The notes: generated by a model not told the origin, from the letters alone. Shown: positions 16,058 through 24,591, counted from the stretch's first letter. The stretch is DNA of 50,354 bases from Monoglobus sp964442605 (GCA_964442605.1 CAYTZR010000009.1:1-50354), one strand, 5' to 3'. Made by a program: numbers and translations.

Positions 16058-16525
16058 ATGAACAAACGTGAAACCGCGATCGGCTTATTTAACAACGGTT
16101 TTAACTGCGCACAGTCCGTTTTGGGCGCATACGCGGACGAGCTTGGGCTTGATTTTTCCGCCGCGATGCGTCTTTCCTCATCGTTCGGTGGTGGAATGGG
16201 ACGAATGCGCGAGGTATGCGGCGCTGTGTCGGGAATGCTGATGGTACTCGGTCTGAAATACGGATACTCGGATCCAAAGGCTTTTGCCGAAAAATCAGAA
16301 CACTATTCAAGAGTTCAAAAATATGCCGGCGCTTTTAAAGAAAAATACGGCTCTATCATATGCCGCGAGCTTTTGGGCTTAGACCTGAAAGACGGTGAAT
16401 TTGACGCGCCCGACCCCGAAAAACGCTCACGAGCATATTACCAAAAGCGTCCGTGCGCCGAGCTTGTCGGCTATGCCGCCGAGTTACTCGAGTCGCTCGA
16501 ACCTTTGCCCGAAGCCGACGTTTGA
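16058..16525 (+). CDS. C-GCAxxG-C-C family protein
   Basis: A 155-residue protein with the family's spaced cysteines: NCAQSVLGAY, VCGAVSGMLMVLGLKYG (the GCAxxG-like element), IICRELLG and RPCAELV, plus the glycine loop SSFGGGMGRM. The family is widespread in anaerobic Firmicutes, is thought to bind a redox cofactor or metal, and has no settled function. The start at 16058 is chosen because CGGAGGTG lies nine bases upstream and MNKRETAIGLFNNGFNCAQS is the conserved beginning; an in-frame ATG 48 bases earlier lies within the predicted 5' end and has no ribosome-binding site. It is a single-gene unit pointing into a terminator shared with the convergent SLH gene. Confidence 0.87.
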   Translation: MNKRETAIGLFNNGFNCAQSVLGAYADELGLDFSAAMRLSSSFGGGMGRMREVCGAVSGMLMVLGLKYGYSDPKAFAEKSEHYSRVQKYAGAFKEKYGSIICRELLGLDLKDGEFDAPDPEKRSRAYYQKRPCAELVGYAAELLESLEPLPEADV

Positions 16526-16542
16526 GTGATATATGCATATAA

Positions 16543-16569
16543 AAATCCCCCGGCTGTGCCGAGGGATTT
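16543..16569. terminator. bidirectional terminator between convergent genes
   Basis: AAATCCC-CCGGC TGT GCCG-AGGGATTT forms an 11-bp stem with one mismatch and a 3-base loop. On the minus strand it runs straight into TTTTTAT, serving the 1322-residue SLH gene that ends at 16582. On the plus strand the tail is TTTAATTAATTTC, so it probably also serves the gene ending at 16525. Confidence 0.8.
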
Positions 16570-16581
16570 AATTAATTTCTT

Positions 16582-19500
16582 TTATTCAGCTTCCGCGTTT
16601 GGTTCTTCGGACGCAGCGACTTCTTCTGTCTCATCGTCCGAGGCTTCGGACGGGGACGGAACATCGGCATCCTCCGTACTTTCGGCGTCAAGCTCAGCTT
16701 CAAGCTCCTCTTCCTCCGGTACGTCAGCGTCAACCGCTTCGATTTCGGATATTTCCTCCGTCTCGTCACTCGTCAGCGACGCTGTGGGCGTAACAGTAAA
16801 TCCCGCAATGTATACATCGCCTCCGGAGAACGTATCGCCGGATTTTTCAAGACCGAACATAACAACCAGCTGATGAGCGGAAACGGTAAACGTGTATACA
16901 GACTGGTTCATAGGACCGCTTACTATATTATACGCGTCCGTTCTGTTGCCGACGCCAAGTGTCCTTTTGTCGTTCGTACAGTTTACATAAACGCTTATGG
17001 TCGCGTCATACGCGGGCTTGAATATGATATATCTGCTGCCCATCTTCAAATCTATCGAATTGTTGTGTTCTTCTCCGTTAATCGTAGATGTCTTTTTGTT
17101 GTTCGCGACAGTCAGAGCCTTCTCCGCGTAAACGCGGTTTTCATCCAAATATGACTTTGCGTCGATACCTTTTGTTCCATTTTCGGTCCAGTCATCCGCT
17201 ATAAACGTGTATGCCTCGGTTATTTCAGCCAAATTAGCGGGCGTATCCATTGACTCAACCATGCTGAATACAGTGGTTATCGTAACATCGCTTGCCGGCA
17301 TATAGAAGGTGTTATCACTCGCGAGGGCAACCGCATTGCCGCTTGCGTCAACAACGCTGATGCTTCCAACCTGATAGAACTCATCGGGTGTTGCTGTTAT
17401 CTTAATCTGCTCGCCGGTGTACGCGTTAAGCGTAACATCGCTCGATACCGACAGCTTTATGTTATCATAGTACAGCGTACCCGAAGCGGTTCTCATGAAC
17501 TTAATCTGAGCCAAAATCGGATCTCTGTCATCGGTAAACGATGCCGTTGTTGTTATGACGGTCGGTATGGTAGATATGTTGTTCGGATTGTATGCTCCGT
17601 CTGTTCCATGCTCATAGAACGCAACGGTTACCGGATTGTTTGTACCCAACTCGCCCGAAATGACAACTCTGTACCACTTGCTGTTCTCAATCGCGCTCGT
17701 ACCTATCTGTGTAGCCGTGCCCGAAACTGACGTTAAGCCCGCGTCACCGCCCGATGTCGTGTAGTAAACCTTGCTGCCGACATCCATCATGTGGAAGAAT
17801 GAATTTGTATTTCCGGATGCCAAAGCCTGACCGCTTGACTCGCTGTAATCATGAGCGGCGTTGTCCAGATAGGTTCTGAAGCTTCTGCCCGAACCGCTTG
17901 CCTGGTAATAGTCATATGACAGAACGAACTCGCCCTCCGTAGCCGGTGTGTCAAGAACATACTGTACAGCCTTGTCGGTAAGCTTCATCTTAGCCGATGA
18001 GTTGCCTCCAATGTCAGTTGCGTCCTCCGTAACCGTGCTTCCGACAGTACCATCGCTCGATACTATCCACTTTCCGCCGTTTTTGTCAGCCATCAGGAAG
18101 TTATCGGAGCTGTCTATAACATAGCTTGAGCTTGACGCTGCAAGCTTCGCCGTATCTTCATCTGCAGCCGCCACAACTCCGGTTCTCTCGATAGAAACGG
18201 TTCCGTTGTCCGTCTTAAGCGCCGTCGCTGTGTATTCAGCCGCCGTCGCGCTGACAAAGTCCGCGCTTATTGTTATATCGGACTGCGGCATAACAAATGT
18301 ATAGGTGTTCTCCGCGGTCTTCGCAACGGTAACAGACTTGTCAGCCGTCACTCTCGCTGTTTGATATCCGCTCGCGGGAACTGTTGTAACCGTAATCTTC
18401 TCGCCCATCTTTGCTTTTGCGGCTGACGCGCTCAAGGTTCCGTTTGATGACGCCTCTGTCTTAATATCATACTGAATATTCGGGTCAATCGTCGGTTCAG
18501 GCGTCGGCGATGCCGTCGGTGTGGGCGCGGGCGTAGGTGTTACGCTCGGATCGTACTCAACCCAGATACCGTAAAGATTTATACCATCCGACGATGAGAA
18601 CGAAATCTTAGCCGCTCCGCCGGTATAGTCAATCGTGCATGTCGGAGTTTCACCAACCACGCAGTTCTGCTCTCCGATTTTCGTACCGTCCGCGTAAACG
18701 GTATACTTTCTGTCAGCGCTGCCCGAACCGCCGGCGTTGACCGCGTCAATCTTAATCGTGCAGGCTCCTATAACATTAAAGCTTACCGTTGCCTTTTTTA
18801 CCTTACAAACCTTTGAATATTTAAAGCCTGTACCCTCGAACGTCTTTGAACTGTCAGTAACATCCGAAGCCGCGCTTATGGTCAAGCCCTCAATCTCGGT
18901 ATTGGCGGGGAACGTTCCTCCCAGCGCCGAAACAGCGTCTGTTTCAAAATAATACGTCGGCACTACAGGCGTAGGCGAAGGTGTAACCTCCGGCGTAGGC
19001 GTTGCGTTCGGGTCCGGAGTAGCTGTCGGAACAGCCGTAGGAGTAGGCTCTAAGAAACGTGCGTCAATCACAATTGTTCCGTTCTCCACGTCTGCGGGAA
19101 GAACAAATGAATACACGCCGCCATCCTCTGTTACCTCAAGGTTCCTTGATTTTGAATCATCTGTTGATGTATATATAATGCTTCTTATGCCGCTTACTTC
19201 ATAGCCGTCAGGCGCGATTATATTGAGGACAACCGTCTCGCCGGGGATTGCCGACGGGGGATAAGCCTCAACTGTACCGTTGAGATATGAACCTGTGGTG
19301 GTTGTCGGGAATGTTATCTCCTGAGCTGCATACGCGGCATCAACAGTCCAGCCTGCGTATATGGTTGTATCTTTCTTTATCGGTGTAGCAGCAAAGTTAA
19401 ACTTTGTCGAGCCGCCGTTTGATGTGTACCAGCCGTTAAAGGTATAATTCGCGCGCTCCGGTACAAAGCTCGGCTCAGTCGCAACATCGTTATTTTCAAC

Positions 19501-20550
19501 AACTTCTGTAAGTTCTGTGTCCTCGGGAACTGTTCCGCCGTTTAACTCAAAGGTAACAACGGACGAGCCTTCCTGATACCAACCCGCGTACAGCGATACG
19601 CTCTGCGTCACTGTTCTTGTGTCTAAATCCCATTTATAGCCTGCGATAAGCTGATTTGCGGCTGCCTGTGAAGTATACCAGCCGTCAAATAAATATCCGT
19701 CGCGCTCAGGTGTGGGAGCGTTTCCGCCGATTACACTGTTTTTGGTAACGGATATGGACTTAGCGGAAGCGCTTGTTCCAAATGTACCGCCGTTGGGATA
19801 GAAGCTTACTGTATAGCCCGTTGTGCCGCCGGAGCTTGAACCGCCGCCGGAAACAACACCGCTGCCGCTGCCGCCGAGGTATCCCAAGCCGACTGTATCT
19901 GTGCTGACATCGCTTGTGTTCGGATTGGCATTGCTGGAATCCGCTGCCTCTGCATCCGTAATACCGTCAAGAATTTTTACAACCTCTGCGCGTGTTATGG
20001 ACGCGGCAGGCGCGAAAGATCCGTCTTCATAACCGTTAATAACACCCGCACCGACAAGCGCGGTAATTGATGTCTTTGCCCATTCGGAAATGCTGTCGGT
20101 ATCCGTAAAGCTGAGTAAGCCTTCGGTATTAATCTTGTACGCACGCTGGAACATTGTTGCTGCTTCCTCACGTGTTACAGCGTTTTCCGGTCTAAACGTG
20201 TCGTCCTCATATCCGCCGATAACGCCCTGCGCTACACATTTCCTTAAATCCTCATAATACCAATCGTCAGCCGATACATCGGCAAAACTGATGTCAGCCA
20301 ACGCCGTATACTCTTTAGCTGTGGAGATTATCTTCGCAAGCTCAGCCCTTGTAATATCTTCATCGGGCAGGAACGTGCCGTCCTCGTAACCGTTTACAAC
20401 TCCGGCATTGCTCCACTTCTCGATTACGCTTTCAGCCCAGTGACCGCTTATGTCGTTGAAACCGGCGGCTGAAACCGTTGTAATACCGAAAGTGGTTAAA
20501 ATCATCGCTAACGCGAGCAACAATGCCATTGATTTCTTTAACCTTCTCAT
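16582..20550 (-). CDS. SLH-anchored multidomain surface protein with InlB-type repeats
   Basis: A 1322-residue exported protein. Signal peptide (1-28) is followed directly by three SLH repeats (about 30-205: FNDISGHWAESVIEKWSNAG, GTFLPDEDITRAELAKII, DTFRPENAVTREEAATMF). Then a Gly/Ser linker, two Listeria-Bacteroides (InlB B-type) repeats near 245 and 330 (YTVSFYPNGGTFG, YLFDGWYTS, YTFNGWYTS), Pro-Thr linkers (TPTAVPTATPDP), a carbohydrate-binding-like beta domain (about 545-680), two bacterial-repeat domains, a jelly-roll region (about 820-1010), another beta domain, and a very acidic tail (about 1255-1322, mainly Glu, Asp, Ala, Ser). No catalytic motif is visible. It may bind plant polysaccharide or act as a structural surface fibre (inference). 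It has its own promoter and a structured leader. Confidence 0.85.
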   Translation of the reverse strand: MRRLKKSMALLLALAMILTTFGITTVSAAGFNDISGHWAESVIEKWSNAGVVNGYEDGTFLPDEDITRAELAKIISTAKEYTALADISFADVSADDWYYEDLRKCVAQGVIGGYEDDTFRPENAVTREEAATMFQRAYKINTEGLLSFTDTDSISEWAKTSITALVGAGVINGYEDGSFAPAASITRAEVVKILDGITDAEAADSSNANPNTSDVSTDTVGLGYLGGSGSGVVSGGGSSSGGTTGYTVSFYPNGGTFGTSASAKSISVTKNSVIGGNAPTPERDGYLFDGWYTSQAAANQLIAGYKWDLDTRTVTQSVSLYAGWYQEGSSVVTFELNGGTVPEDTELTEVVENNDVATEPSFVPERANYTFNGWYTSNGGSTKFNFAATPIKKDTTIYAGWTVDAAYAAQEITFPTTTTGSYLNGTVEAYPPSAIPGETVVLNIIAPDGYEVSGIRSIIYTSTDDSKSRNLEVTEDGGVYSFVLPADVENGTIVIDARFLEPTPTAVPTATPDPNATPTPEVTPSPTPVVPTYYFETDAVSALGGTFPANTEIEGLTISAASDVTDSSKTFEGTGFKYSKVCKVKKATVSFNVIGACTIKIDAVNAGGSGSADRKYTVYADGTKIGEQNCVVGETPTCTIDYTGGAAKISFSSSDGINLYGIWVEYDPSVTPTPAPTPTASPTPEPTIDPNIQYDIKTEASSNGTLSASAAKAKMGEKITVTTVPASGYQTARVTADKSVTVAKTAENTYTFVMPQSDITISADFVSATAAEYTATALKTDNGTVSIERTGVVAAADEDTAKLAASSSSYVIDSSDNFLMADKNGGKWIVSSDGTVGSTVTEDATDIGGNSSAKMKLTDKAVQYVLDTPATEGEFVLSYDYYQASGSGRSFRTYLDNAAHDYSESSGQALASGNTNSFFHMMDVGSKVYYTTSGGDAGLTSVSGTATQIGTSAIENSKWYRVVISGELGTNNPVTVAFYEHGTDGAYNPNNISTIPTVITTTASFTDDRDPILAQIKFMRTASGTLYYDNIKLSVSSDVTLNAYTGEQIKITATPDEFYQVGSISVVDASGNAVALASDNTFYMPASDVTITTVFSMVESMDTPANLAEITEAYTFIADDWTENGTKGIDAKSYLDENRVYAEKALTVANNKKTSTINGEEHNNSIDLKMGSRYIIFKPAYDATISVYVNCTNDKRTLGVGNRTDAYNIVSGPMNQSVYTFTVSAHQLVVMFGLEKSGDTFSGGDVYIAGFTVTPTASLTSDETEEISEIEAVDADVPEEEELEAELDAESTEDADVPSPSEASDDETEEVAASEEPNAEAE

Positions 20551-20597
20551 TACAATTCCCCCTAAATTTATTAAATCAAAATTTTTAACATATCAAC

Positions 20598-20640
20598 ATC
20601 TGTATCCGACCCAAAAGACGCATATAACGTCAGTACAGAT
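20598..20640 (-). promoter_or_regulatory. 5'-terminal stem-loop in the SLH gene leader
   Basis: On the minus strand ATCTGTA (20640-20634) pairs with TACAGAT (20604-20598); inside, GACG pairs with CGTC. The predicted transcription start (about 20640) coincides with the first base of the stem, so the RNA would begin with this hairpin. Such 5' stems can protect mRNA from decay. The loop side carries GTCGGATA. Confidence 0.5.
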
Positions 20641-20646
20641 AAATTC

Positions 20647-20675
20647 ATTATACAACAAATTATAATATTAGTCAA
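20647..20675 (-). promoter_or_regulatory. promoter of the 1322-residue SLH gene
   Basis: Minus-strand TTGACT (20675-20670), 17-bp spacer, TATAAT (20652-20647). Confidence 0.82.
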
Positions 20676-20753
20676 TCAACACCAAATAAAGAGGCAATTA
20701 TTCCTTAGTTTTTAATAATTATTTGCTATTTACCTGCCGTTACTTAACTAAAA

Positions 20754-21149
20754 TCAATTTAAATCGCCGTTCATTTTCTTTATGCGGTCATCGTAAAACT
20801 TTCTTTTGTATCTGTCTACATAAGCATCCTCGACATTTATATTAATATCCGGTACGCTGTTTTCTTCCTTTTGCTGAATAAACTGCAAAAACCTCGGACC
20901 CAAAATTCCGTTTGTGACAAAATATTCTTTAGTCTTTTGATTTGATACCACAACGAACATTATCGATGTCAGCTGCGACCAAGTCATAACAAAATGCTTG
21001 TTCTCGATTACAGACATCCTCGGAGTGGACACCCCGCATCTTTCTCCAAATGCCTTTTGGGATAATTTAAGCAACTCTCTGATCTTCGGTAAATGTTCAG
21101 CCAGCTCCACACACATCTCACGCTTTTCTTTCTCGGTCAAATTTACCAT
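20754..21149 (-). CDS. XRE-type helix-turn-helix regulator
   Basis: A 131-residue soluble protein. Residues about 15-65 have the XRE/Cro helix-turn-helix pattern: LPKIRELLKLSQKAFGERCG, then VSTPRMSVIENKHFVMTWSQL. The rest (66-131) is a charged helical tail of no known family. It lies between two SLH genes on the same strand but has its own promoter (21225-21253) and strong GGGAGGACATTTT ribosome-binding site. Its leader contains a hairpin (21179-21203) whose arm TCGGATA is also present in the leaders of the pectate lyase and the 1322-residue SLH gene. It may regulate the surface genes or itself; that is a hypothesis only. Confidence 0.8.
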   Translation of the reverse strand: MVNLTEKEKREMCVELAEHLPKIRELLKLSQKAFGERCGVSTPRMSVIENKHFVMTWSQLTSIMFVVVSNQKTKEYFVTNGILGPRFLQFIQQKEENSVPDININVEDAYVDRYKRKFYDDRIKKMNGDLN

Positions 21150-21178
21150 AAAATGTCCTCCCTTAATAATTATGTCGG

Positions 21179-21203
21179 TATCCGAAGGACTGAGCCTTGG
21201 ATA
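21179..21203 (-). promoter_or_regulatory. hairpin in the leader of the XRE gene
   Basis: TATCC-g-AAGG, loop of six, CCTT-GGATA forms a 9-bp stem with a one-base bulge, within the transcribed leader of the regulator gene. No T-run follows, so it is not a terminator. It could be an operator or an RNA stability element. Confidence 0.45.
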
Positions 21204-21224
21204 TTTTTCTGCGAGATTGTTTAA

Positions 21225-21253
21225 ATTTTATCATAATTTGAAATACTTGTCAA
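21225..21253 (-). promoter_or_regulatory. promoter of the XRE gene
   Basis: Minus-strand TTGACA (21253-21248), 17-bp spacer, TAAAAT (21230-21225). Confidence 0.82.
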
Positions 21254-21297
21254 TAAATAACATGATATTAGTCTGTATAACGCCGAAAAAAGCGCGT

Positions 21298-21339
21298 AAA
21301 GCCCGTGGAAAATCGCGGAAAGCCCGTGGGAAATTGCAA
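21298..21339. repeat. 21-bp tandem duplication followed by purine-rich repeats
   Basis: AAAGCCCGTGGAAAATCGCG and AAAGCCCGTGGGAAATTGCA are near-identical neighbours (21298-21318 and 21319-21339). Immediately to the right (21340-21386) come related purine-rich pieces such as GGATTGCGAA, AGATTGCGAA and GGATTGGAAA. Almost the whole stretch is purine on the plus strand. Confidence 0.8.
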
Positions 21340-21387
21340 AAGGATAGAAAGGATTGCGAAAAGATTGCGAAGGGATTGGAAAGGATC

Positions 21388-21418
21388 AAAAAAGCAGACT
21401 GCCGTGTTGACAGTCTGC
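21388..21418 (-). terminator. terminator of the 957-residue SLH gene
   Basis: On the minus strand GCAGACTG, 9-base loop, CAGTCTGC gives a perfect 8-bp stem followed at once by TTTTTT. It begins 16 bases after the stop at 21434. Confidence 0.9.
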
Positions 21419-21433
21419 CTTGTGTTTTTAATA

Positions 21434-24307
21434 TTACTGCTCAATAACCAGCAATCTTACATTCTCGTCATAGAGATACGCAAATACCTTTGTGGGATCT
21501 GAACCGCTGTTGCTCGCGAGCTCAACCAATCCGTCTATTGCGCTGACTCCATCGGATGTAGCGTCGATTACTTCGGTTGTTCTGCCGCTGGTGTCATATA
21601 TCAGTATCGTAGCGTTCTTAAATCTTGAGGCTGAAATAGTATACTGCTCCAGACCCTCATAGCTGTCATCCGCGTCAAGCAGTTCGGGAATGATAACCAT
21701 ACCCTCATCGGAATTTGAAACGTAAACGCTTCCGTAAACCAGAACCGTACCGTAGGAGCTTGTGCTTGAGCTCTTGTCTATATAGCCCTTAGCTGTCGGA
21801 TACAGCTTATACTTGCTGTCAAAGGTGAGATAACCGTAGCTGTCCTCGCCAACCCTGTAAATATCACCGATCTGAACATCGCCCATAGTGGTTGAGGAAG
21901 ATGCGGATACCGTTTCTCTGTCGTAAGTTCCGTTCGAACCGCTTCTTGAAACCTTATATCCGCTTACATCATACAGATAATCGCCGTCAACAAGCGTTCT
22001 TCCGGGTGTCTCGCTTACAACGCAGATAGGTGATGTGTCGTCTACCTGCGAACCGCCCGTTGTGTTATAAATTACCACTACCTTTGCGCTGTTCGCGGTT
22101 GATACGTCAAACGCCTCTATGTTATATGATTTGTTAGAGGTAAAGTAGCTTGTACCGGTTCTTACACTGAACGAATCATCATCCGATCTGTATTCATCCG
22201 AAGGTACAACAAACACGATAGTACCGCTGCTTACCGTAACATTTATATCCTTAGAGGTGTTGCGGAGCTGGCTTCCCGAATAGGTCAGCTTAGCGTTGTC
22301 GCTTCCGTGATCAAGCGTTGAAAGATTAAACAGCTTGTCTGAAGCGATTGTCTGACCGCTTGATACATAGGAATCATATGTTACTGTGTAAAGCGAGCTT
22401 ATATAGTTACCGCTTGTCGTATACTTCACAACCTGCTGAACGTCCGTCGCCGAGGTGCTGCCTGAATTCTGATACGCTGCGCCTTCAGCCAGCGCGTTTA
22501 TGAAATCGCTCGCCGATGAAATAGTGGTTCCGTTTACGGTTGTCGACTTTCTGATAGCATAGTCGGTTCTTGTTCCGCTCTGAGATAATATTCTGACGCG
22601 GAAGGTATCCAGCGAATTTGAAGCAAATGCGCTGCTTCCCGTATCATACGCCAGCACGTAACCGTATGTCATGCTTGCTGCGGCATCCGAGCTGTTTTTG
22701 TTATAAGCAAATATGTTGCCGTTTATATCAAGCGCATATGTACCGCTGTCCGAAACACCGGGTTCCTCGAGCGTCGCATCGTTTCCGATTTCTGCTGCCG
22801 TAGACATCCACGGTGCAGCCGCAGAGAACTTATAGGCCTTTCCTCCGATGGTTACCTGCTCTCCTGTGATTGTGTCGGTTATTGTGCCGGATGCCTTGTC
22901 CTCAACTACAACGGCTCTTTCATATGTTTCACCGCCGTTATAAGCGTAGTTGCTTACCGCGTAGCACACAACATCACCTGTAGAAATCGAGCTGAAGTCT
23001 ACCTCGGCGCCGTTCTTGTCAACTATATCGAGATTTTGCTTGTCGGCATCAATTGTGAGCTTCCTGTCGGAATCTCTTGTTATTGTATCGGATATCGAAC
23101 GATCGCTGCTCGTCTTACTTGATACATAGTAGAGCTTGTAATCCCAAATGCTTACTATATCAAATCTTCCGTCATTATCGGAGTCAAGCAGTGTAACGGT
23201 ACCGACCGTCGGCAGCATACTTGTGTTGAACGCGCTTGAAGCCGCGTTCGGGCCGTAAAGCTTGCCGTTATAGATAACAATATTGTCCGAAGTCAAATTA
23301 GCGTTCGTTTCTCTGCTGTTTTCATCAGGATAGTATTTGATTACCGTATTTGTGCTGTCGTACTCCTCTATCATATCGGATGACAGCTCAAGAGTTGTGT
23401 TATCCTTTATTTCATAGCTGAACAAGGTACGAACCGTCTCGCTTGAGGATGTTTTGGGATAGAAAAAGTCTATCTGATATCCGAGCTTGTCCTTAAACGC
23501 GGACGCATCGCTTACTGTGTATGTATGTACCTCGTAATCCGTTGAATCAGGCTCGATTGCGCGAATTTGAATTTGATTTTCACGCAGTGTTACATCGGGA
23601 CTTTCAAGGCTGGTCAAATCATTCGCGGAAATATAACCCGTGTTCTTTACATAGCCAAGATAGTCGGCGAGCAGTGTCTTTGTCGTGAGTATTCCGTTCT
23701 CAACAAGCGAAACATCCAGCGAATCATAGAGCATCTGAGCAATACAAGCACGGCTTGCCGCTTTTTCCGCTGAGCCTAAGTTCTGAGCGTTTTGGGTAAT
23801 ACCAAGCGTTCTTCCCTGAGACAAATACTCCGAATACCACGGCTCAACATTAACCGATACTTCCTTGCCGTAGCCCAAAGCGCACACAATCATCTTAACA
23901 GCTTCTTCGTAAGCAACCTCATCGTTCGGTCTGAAAGTGCCGTCTTCGTACCCGTTTATAATACCGCTGCTGTATGCCGTGTTAATATTGGGATAAGCCC
24001 ATGACACGTCCGTATCGTCGTCTGACAGATCGGTAAAAGGCAGAGCCGCGGCTGAGGTTGAACCGATACTCGCCTGTCCCATTGACCTCATGAGCATTGC
24101 CGTAAATTCAGCGCGCGTAACGTTATTATCAGGCTTAAATGTGCCGTCCTCATAACCGGTGATTATTCCCAACTGATTCAAAGCCGAAACAGCCTCTTCA
24201 TACGAAACGGTGTCCGGTACATCCGGAAAAGCCGCGAAAACCGAAACAGAAGTCGCGACCATCAGCAATGTAAGAACCAAACAAATAATCTTTTTTGTGT
24301 TTCTCAT
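21434..24307 (-). CDS. SLH-domain surface protein, paralogue of the 966-residue protein
   Basis: A 957-residue secreted protein: signal peptide (1-25, ICLVLTLLMVATSVSVFA), three SLH repeats (about 27-215: FPDVPDTVSYEEAVSALNQL, GTFKPDNNVTRAEFTAML, GTFRPNDEVAYEEAVKMIVC), then ~740 residues of Ser/Thr/Asp-rich beta structure without a known domain. Length, domain order and scattered blocks (TKTLL after the SLH part, GYQIDFFY, TVTLLDSDNDG, a short hydrophobic C-terminus LLVIEQ) parallel the protein at 6217-9117. Unlike it, this gene stands alone behind its own promoter (24447-24475) and a 130-base leader with a terminator-like hairpin. A structural S-layer or adhesin role is possible; no enzyme signature is seen. 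Confidence 0.85.
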   Translation of the reverse strand: MRNTKKIICLVLTLLMVATSVSVFAAFPDVPDTVSYEEAVSALNQLGIITGYEDGTFKPDNNVTRAEFTAMLMRSMGQASIGSTSAAALPFTDLSDDDTDVSWAYPNINTAYSSGIINGYEDGTFRPNDEVAYEEAVKMIVCALGYGKEVSVNVEPWYSEYLSQGRTLGITQNAQNLGSAEKAASRACIAQMLYDSLDVSLVENGILTTKTLLADYLGYVKNTGYISANDLTSLESPDVTLRENQIQIRAIEPDSTDYEVHTYTVSDASAFKDKLGYQIDFFYPKTSSSETVRTLFSYEIKDNTTLELSSDMIEEYDSTNTVIKYYPDENSRETNANLTSDNIVIYNGKLYGPNAASSAFNTSMLPTVGTVTLLDSDNDGRFDIVSIWDYKLYYVSSKTSSDRSISDTITRDSDRKLTIDADKQNLDIVDKNGAEVDFSSISTGDVVCYAVSNYAYNGGETYERAVVVEDKASGTITDTITGEQVTIGGKAYKFSAAAPWMSTAAEIGNDATLEEPGVSDSGTYALDINGNIFAYNKNSSDAAASMTYGYVLAYDTGSSAFASNSLDTFRVRILSQSGTRTDYAIRKSTTVNGTTISSASDFINALAEGAAYQNSGSTSATDVQQVVKYTTSGNYISSLYTVTYDSYVSSGQTIASDKLFNLSTLDHGSDNAKLTYSGSQLRNTSKDINVTVSSGTIVFVVPSDEYRSDDDSFSVRTGTSYFTSNKSYNIEAFDVSTANSAKVVVIYNTTGGSQVDDTSPICVVSETPGRTLVDGDYLYDVSGYKVSRSGSNGTYDRETVSASSSTTMGDVQIGDIYRVGEDSYGYLTFDSKYKLYPTAKGYIDKSSSTSSYGTVLVYGSVYVSNSDEGMVIIPELLDADDSYEGLEQYTISASRFKNATILIYDTSGRTTEVIDATSDGVSAIDGLVELASNSGSDPTKVFAYLYDENVRLLVIEQ

Positions 24308-24369
24308 ATTATACCCTCCAAAATATATATTTTTAATTATTTCCCGTATAAAAGCCTATTCAGAAGTCT

Positions 24370-24392
24370 TAAGGCTTCAAAAAATACTGTAT
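24370..24392 (-). promoter_or_regulatory. terminator-like hairpin inside the leader of the 957-residue SLH gene
   Basis: On the minus strand TACTGT, loop GTTTAT, ACAGTA is followed by TTTTTTG, about 55 bases after the predicted transcription start and 65 before the coding region. A second set of complementary pieces (AGCCT/AGGCT, GAAG/CTTC) lies just downstream. The layout resembles an attenuator, but the stem is only 6 bp with two GC pairs. Confidence 0.35.
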
Positions 24393-24446
24393 AAACACAG
24401 TAAATACCACACAAGTACAATAAGCGCCCGCACAGACACAGTATTA

Positions 24447-24475
24447 ATTTTAGCACAATTCATCAAAAAAGTCAA
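24447..24475 (-). promoter_or_regulatory. promoter of the 957-residue SLH gene
   Basis: Minus-strand TTGACT (24475-24470), 17-bp spacer, TAAAAT (24452-24447). Confidence 0.78.
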
Positions 24476-24498
24476 TAGCTTATAAAAGTTTATCCACT

Positions 24499-24542
24499 GA
24501 TAATTTATCATAATTTGTTAGATAATTTATCATAATTTATTA
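24499..24542. repeat. 22-bp tandem duplication
   Basis: Two units (24499-24520 and 24521-24542) beginning GATAATTTATCATAATTT differ at one base in 22. They lie between the U32 gene's stop and the promoter of the next gene. Confidence 0.9.
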
Positions 24543-24571
24543 ATTTATTATATTTTAATATGTTTTAATGA

Positions 24572-24591
24572 TATATTACTGTATATTACTG
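24572..24591. repeat. 10-bp perfect tandem duplication over a stop codon
   Basis: TATATTACTG is repeated at 24572-24581 and 24582-24591. The right-hand copy holds the stop codon of the U32 gene (24586-24588), so on the minus strand CAGTAATATA occurs twice and the stop is duplicated. Confidence 0.85.
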
